A stretch of 7,583 bases of DNA, taken from Lachnoclostridium sp. UBA933 (GTDB taxonomy: Bacteria > Bacillota > Clostridia > Lachnospirales > Lachnospiraceae). The notes beneath the pieces are model-generated. The model had not been told where the DNA came from. It saw nothing but the letters and a program-made list of their open reading frames with translations, and ran no database searches. The position numbers and the translations under genes are program-made. Location: NCBI GenBank assembly GCA_002293545.1, contig DBDL01000162.1, positions 29,307 through 36,889 on the forward strand, read 5' to 3'. Of this stretch, positions 6,510-7,583 are shown piece after piece (the stretch's first letter is position 1; every line of letters begins with the position of its first letter).

Positions 6510-7331
6510 TTAAATATCAGAAACAGCAATTTTACTATTGATAATTCTGAGGCATGAGGGTGATTGCAGTAAAATACAGAGTGTATACTTTGGATAGTCA
6601 TTCGGAGTTTCAAGAACAAAGAAATCGTTGACGGCAGGTCTGTTGTTGCCGGCACCGTCAAAAATTTTTTTTGATAACAGGATCGTATTTCCATCGCACA
6701 ATCTCATATCAATCCTTACAGGTCGTATATATTTGTTTAAAAGTTCTATTTCATACGCCACTTTGAACTTTTTACCGGGAGAGAGTATGATGAATGAATC
6801 ATATTTTCTGTTTTCCAGTGCAATGCCGCTGCCGGTACATGATTCCTGTCTAAGCTTCATGCAGGTTCTGCCAAGCCATGAATATCTGACTGCAGATGAG
6901 AACACTGCCGCACCGGGCGCTGATTCGGAGTAAACAGATTCGGAAGGGTACGGCGTATCGGGTACGTGATTTTTTTCATGTTTCATTTTGTATAGCTCGC
7001 ATATCGTATCTAATTTTTTGCAGTAGGCTTGTTCCAGTTGGATGGTATCCAGCAGTGTCTTATTTACGGAGCGGCTGATTTCCAGTAAATCATTGATATT
7101 CTCAGAAAACTCAATTGCTTTCAAAAGCTTTTCGCCCTCGTTATTCAGTATGTGTGCGAGTGCGGCTTCAGCCAGAGCAATGGATTCGATTGCATCACAT
7201 ACGGATTGCCCCATACATTCATCGCTGTCAGGTTCTCTCCGGCAGGACTGCCCTTTTTGGCTGTCATCTCTGCAGAAAGACTCCCGGCAATGCGGGTAAA
7301 CTAGTTCTTTGCACAATTCAGTCGGATTCAT
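6510..7331 (-). CDS. Cysteine-rich protein with SIA(L)AEAALAHILNNEGEK helical region and beta-rich C-terminus; possible spore-surface protein
   Basis: This 273-residue protein has an ATG at 7331 preceded by a strong ribosome site (AAGGAGGGG on the minus strand, 7335-7343) and ends with TAA at 6510-6512. Residues 1-45 carry six cysteines (7, 15, 20, 30, 39, 45); thirteen occur in all. Residues 44-116 look helical: SIALAEAALAHILNNEGEKL (50-69), then a segment ending LEISRSVNKTLLDTIQLE and YCKKLD. From memory this pattern recurs in poorly characterised Bacillus, Paenibacillus and clostridial proteins, some near exosporium or collagen-like genes. Residues 120-148 are a Pro/Ser-rich linker. Residues 149-273 alternate short beta strands (KFKVAYEIEL, IDMRLCDGNTILLSKKIF, YTLCILLQSPS, SKIAVSDI), perhaps a jelly-roll like BclA or C1q C-termini. 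There is no signal peptide or membrane segment, as expected for a mother-cell-made coat protein. The reading frame is well supported; the family link is moderate and the spore role is inferred. Confidence 0.8.
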   Translation of the reverse strand: MNPTELCKELVYPHCRESFCRDDSQKGQSCRREPDSDECMGQSVCDAIESIALAEAALAHILNNEGEKLLKAIEFSENINDLLEISRSVNKTLLDTIQLEQAYCKKLDTICELYKMKHEKNHVPDTPYPSESVYSESAPGAAVFSSAVRYSWLGRTCMKLRQESCTGSGIALENRKYDSFIILSPGKKFKVAYEIELLNKYIRPVRIDMRLCDGNTILLSKKIFDGAGNNRPAVNDFFVLETPNDYPKYTLCILLQSPSCLRIINSKIAVSDI

Positions 7332-7363
7332 ATTCCCCTCCTTGTCATACCGTCGCAGCAGTG

Positions 7364-7391
7364 ATTATAGTCCCTCTCCGGGGACTGTATG
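7364..7391 (-). promoter_or_regulatory. Possible promoter elements with an overlapping inverted repeat, upstream of the cysteine-rich gene
   Basis: On the minus strand, CATACAGT (7391-7384) differs by one base from the sigma-E (mother cell) -10 consensus CATACAHT. TATAAT (7369-7364) is a perfect sigma-A -10. Neither has a good -35 at the right spacing: no sigma-E -35 is visible 13-15 bases upstream, and the closest sigma-A match, ATGACA, is 20 bases away. Between and overlapping them, AGTCCC/GGGACT (7369-7374 and 7381-7386, plus strand) is a six-base-pair palindrome with a six-base loop that could be an operator. Position, about 30-50 bases before the start codon, is suitable. This is a tentative call. 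Confidence 0.3.
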
Positions 7392-7443
7392 TCATCATTC
7401 TTATAGATCGATTCGGCATTTGTTTCATGTCCGGTGCCGTCTG

Positions 7444-7481
7444 AAAAGATTCAGGCGGCTCCCTGTTTTGAAAGTCGCCTG
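7444..7481 (-). terminator. Possible intrinsic terminator of the upstream minus-strand gene
   Basis: On the minus strand CAGGCG (7481-7476) pairs with CGCCTG (7457-7452). After one mismatch two more pairs extend inward. The stem is followed by AATCTTTT (7451-7444). It lies about 30 bases beyond the stop of the partial gene at 7512, the expected place. The loop is long, about 12-18 bases, and the T tract is short. On the plus strand the same arms form a nine-pair stem with one GU, followed only by TTTCCC. Confidence 0.4.
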
Positions 7482-7511
7482 TTTCCCTATGAAATTTTGT
7501 TCGCCGGTTCC

Positions 7512-7583
7512 TTAAGCGGAAGAGGCTTCGTCTGAGAACTGCTCCAATTTTGACTGGAACAATAGTTCTAAGCGTGCGACGGA
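7512..7583 (-). CDS. C-terminal end of a probable paralogue of the neighbouring cysteine-rich protein (5' end outside window)
   Basis: On the minus strand the frame entering at 7583 stays open for 23 codons and stops with TAA at 7514-7512. The residues are SVARLELLFQSKLEQF followed by SDEASSA. By eye they align without gaps to residues 95-110 of the neighbouring minus-strand protein (DTIQLEQAYCKKLDTI). The shared pattern is LE, then an aromatic residue at the same position, then KL and an acidic residue. In the neighbour this is the end of the helical region; here the protein stops soon after, so this copy probably lacks the beta-rich C-terminal half. The fragment is short, so chance openness cannot be excluded. 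A plausible terminator follows at 7444-7481, which supports it being a real gene end. Confidence 0.5.
   Translation of the reverse strand, partial: SVARLELLFQSKLEQFSDEASSA

Noticed and set aside
6628..7515. Several open frames on the plus strand (for example 6628-6933, 7042-7299, 7115-7444).
   Set aside because: They are antisense to the minus-strand 273-residue gene, which has a strong ribosome site and a recognisable motif. The plus-strand translations show no family features.
7535..7569. Nested inverted repeat AGAACT/AGTTCT around TCCAAT/ACTGGA.
   Set aside because: It falls inside the probable coding end of the minus-strand partial gene and has internal mismatches, so it is likely coincidental.

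Overview
The window looks like a piece of a low-GC, Gram-positive, probably spore-forming chromosome (Bacillota, most likely class Clostridia, possibly Lachnospiraceae). The reasons are strong GGAGG-type ribosome sites, AT-rich third codon positions, a solute-binding protein anchored as a lipoprotein (lipobox ending at Cys23), and a rightmost gene resembling Firmicutes spore-surface-type proteins. The lineage is inferred from style and family resemblance, not from a marker gene.

Bases 1-6423 read left to right as one sugar-uptake and catabolism locus. It starts with the 3' end of an RpiR-type regulator (SIS sugar-phosphate-sensing domain). A complete ribose/galactoside-class ABC importer follows: lipoprotein binding protein, double ATPase with a TTG start, and a single permease gene. 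A class II (zinc) DHAP-type aldolase and an FGGY-family sugar kinase come next. After the binding-protein gene the spacings are short (1 to 27 bases) except for the 106-base gap between binding protein and ATPase, which carries two hairpins. The simplest reading is that an unphosphorylated sugar is imported by the ABC system and phosphorylated by the FGGY kinase. The aldolase would then split it into dihydroxyacetone phosphate and an aldehyde, and the RpiR protein would sense a sugar phosphate. No isomerase, dehydrogenase or second kinase lies in the window, so the substrate may itself be a ketose, or those steps are encoded elsewhere. The exact sugar cannot be read from the sequence.

Bases 6424-6509 separate this operon from a convergent locus. 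On the minus strand, 7331-6510 encodes a 273-residue cysteine-rich protein. It has a helical SIALAEAALAHILNNEGEK-type segment and a beta-rich C-terminal half, and I believe it belongs to a little-characterised Firmicutes family often found among spore or exosporium proteins. Just upstream on the same strand, 7583-7512 keeps an open frame whose last 23 residues align by eye with the helical segment of its neighbour. This suggests a tandem array of such genes continuing past the window edge. The 180-base gap between them holds a possible terminator and possible promoter elements.

The operon is a recognisable class of system with an unassigned substrate. The less described material is the minus-strand gene pair and the twin hairpins inside the transporter operon. 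No mobile element, CRISPR array, tRNA or rRNA was seen.
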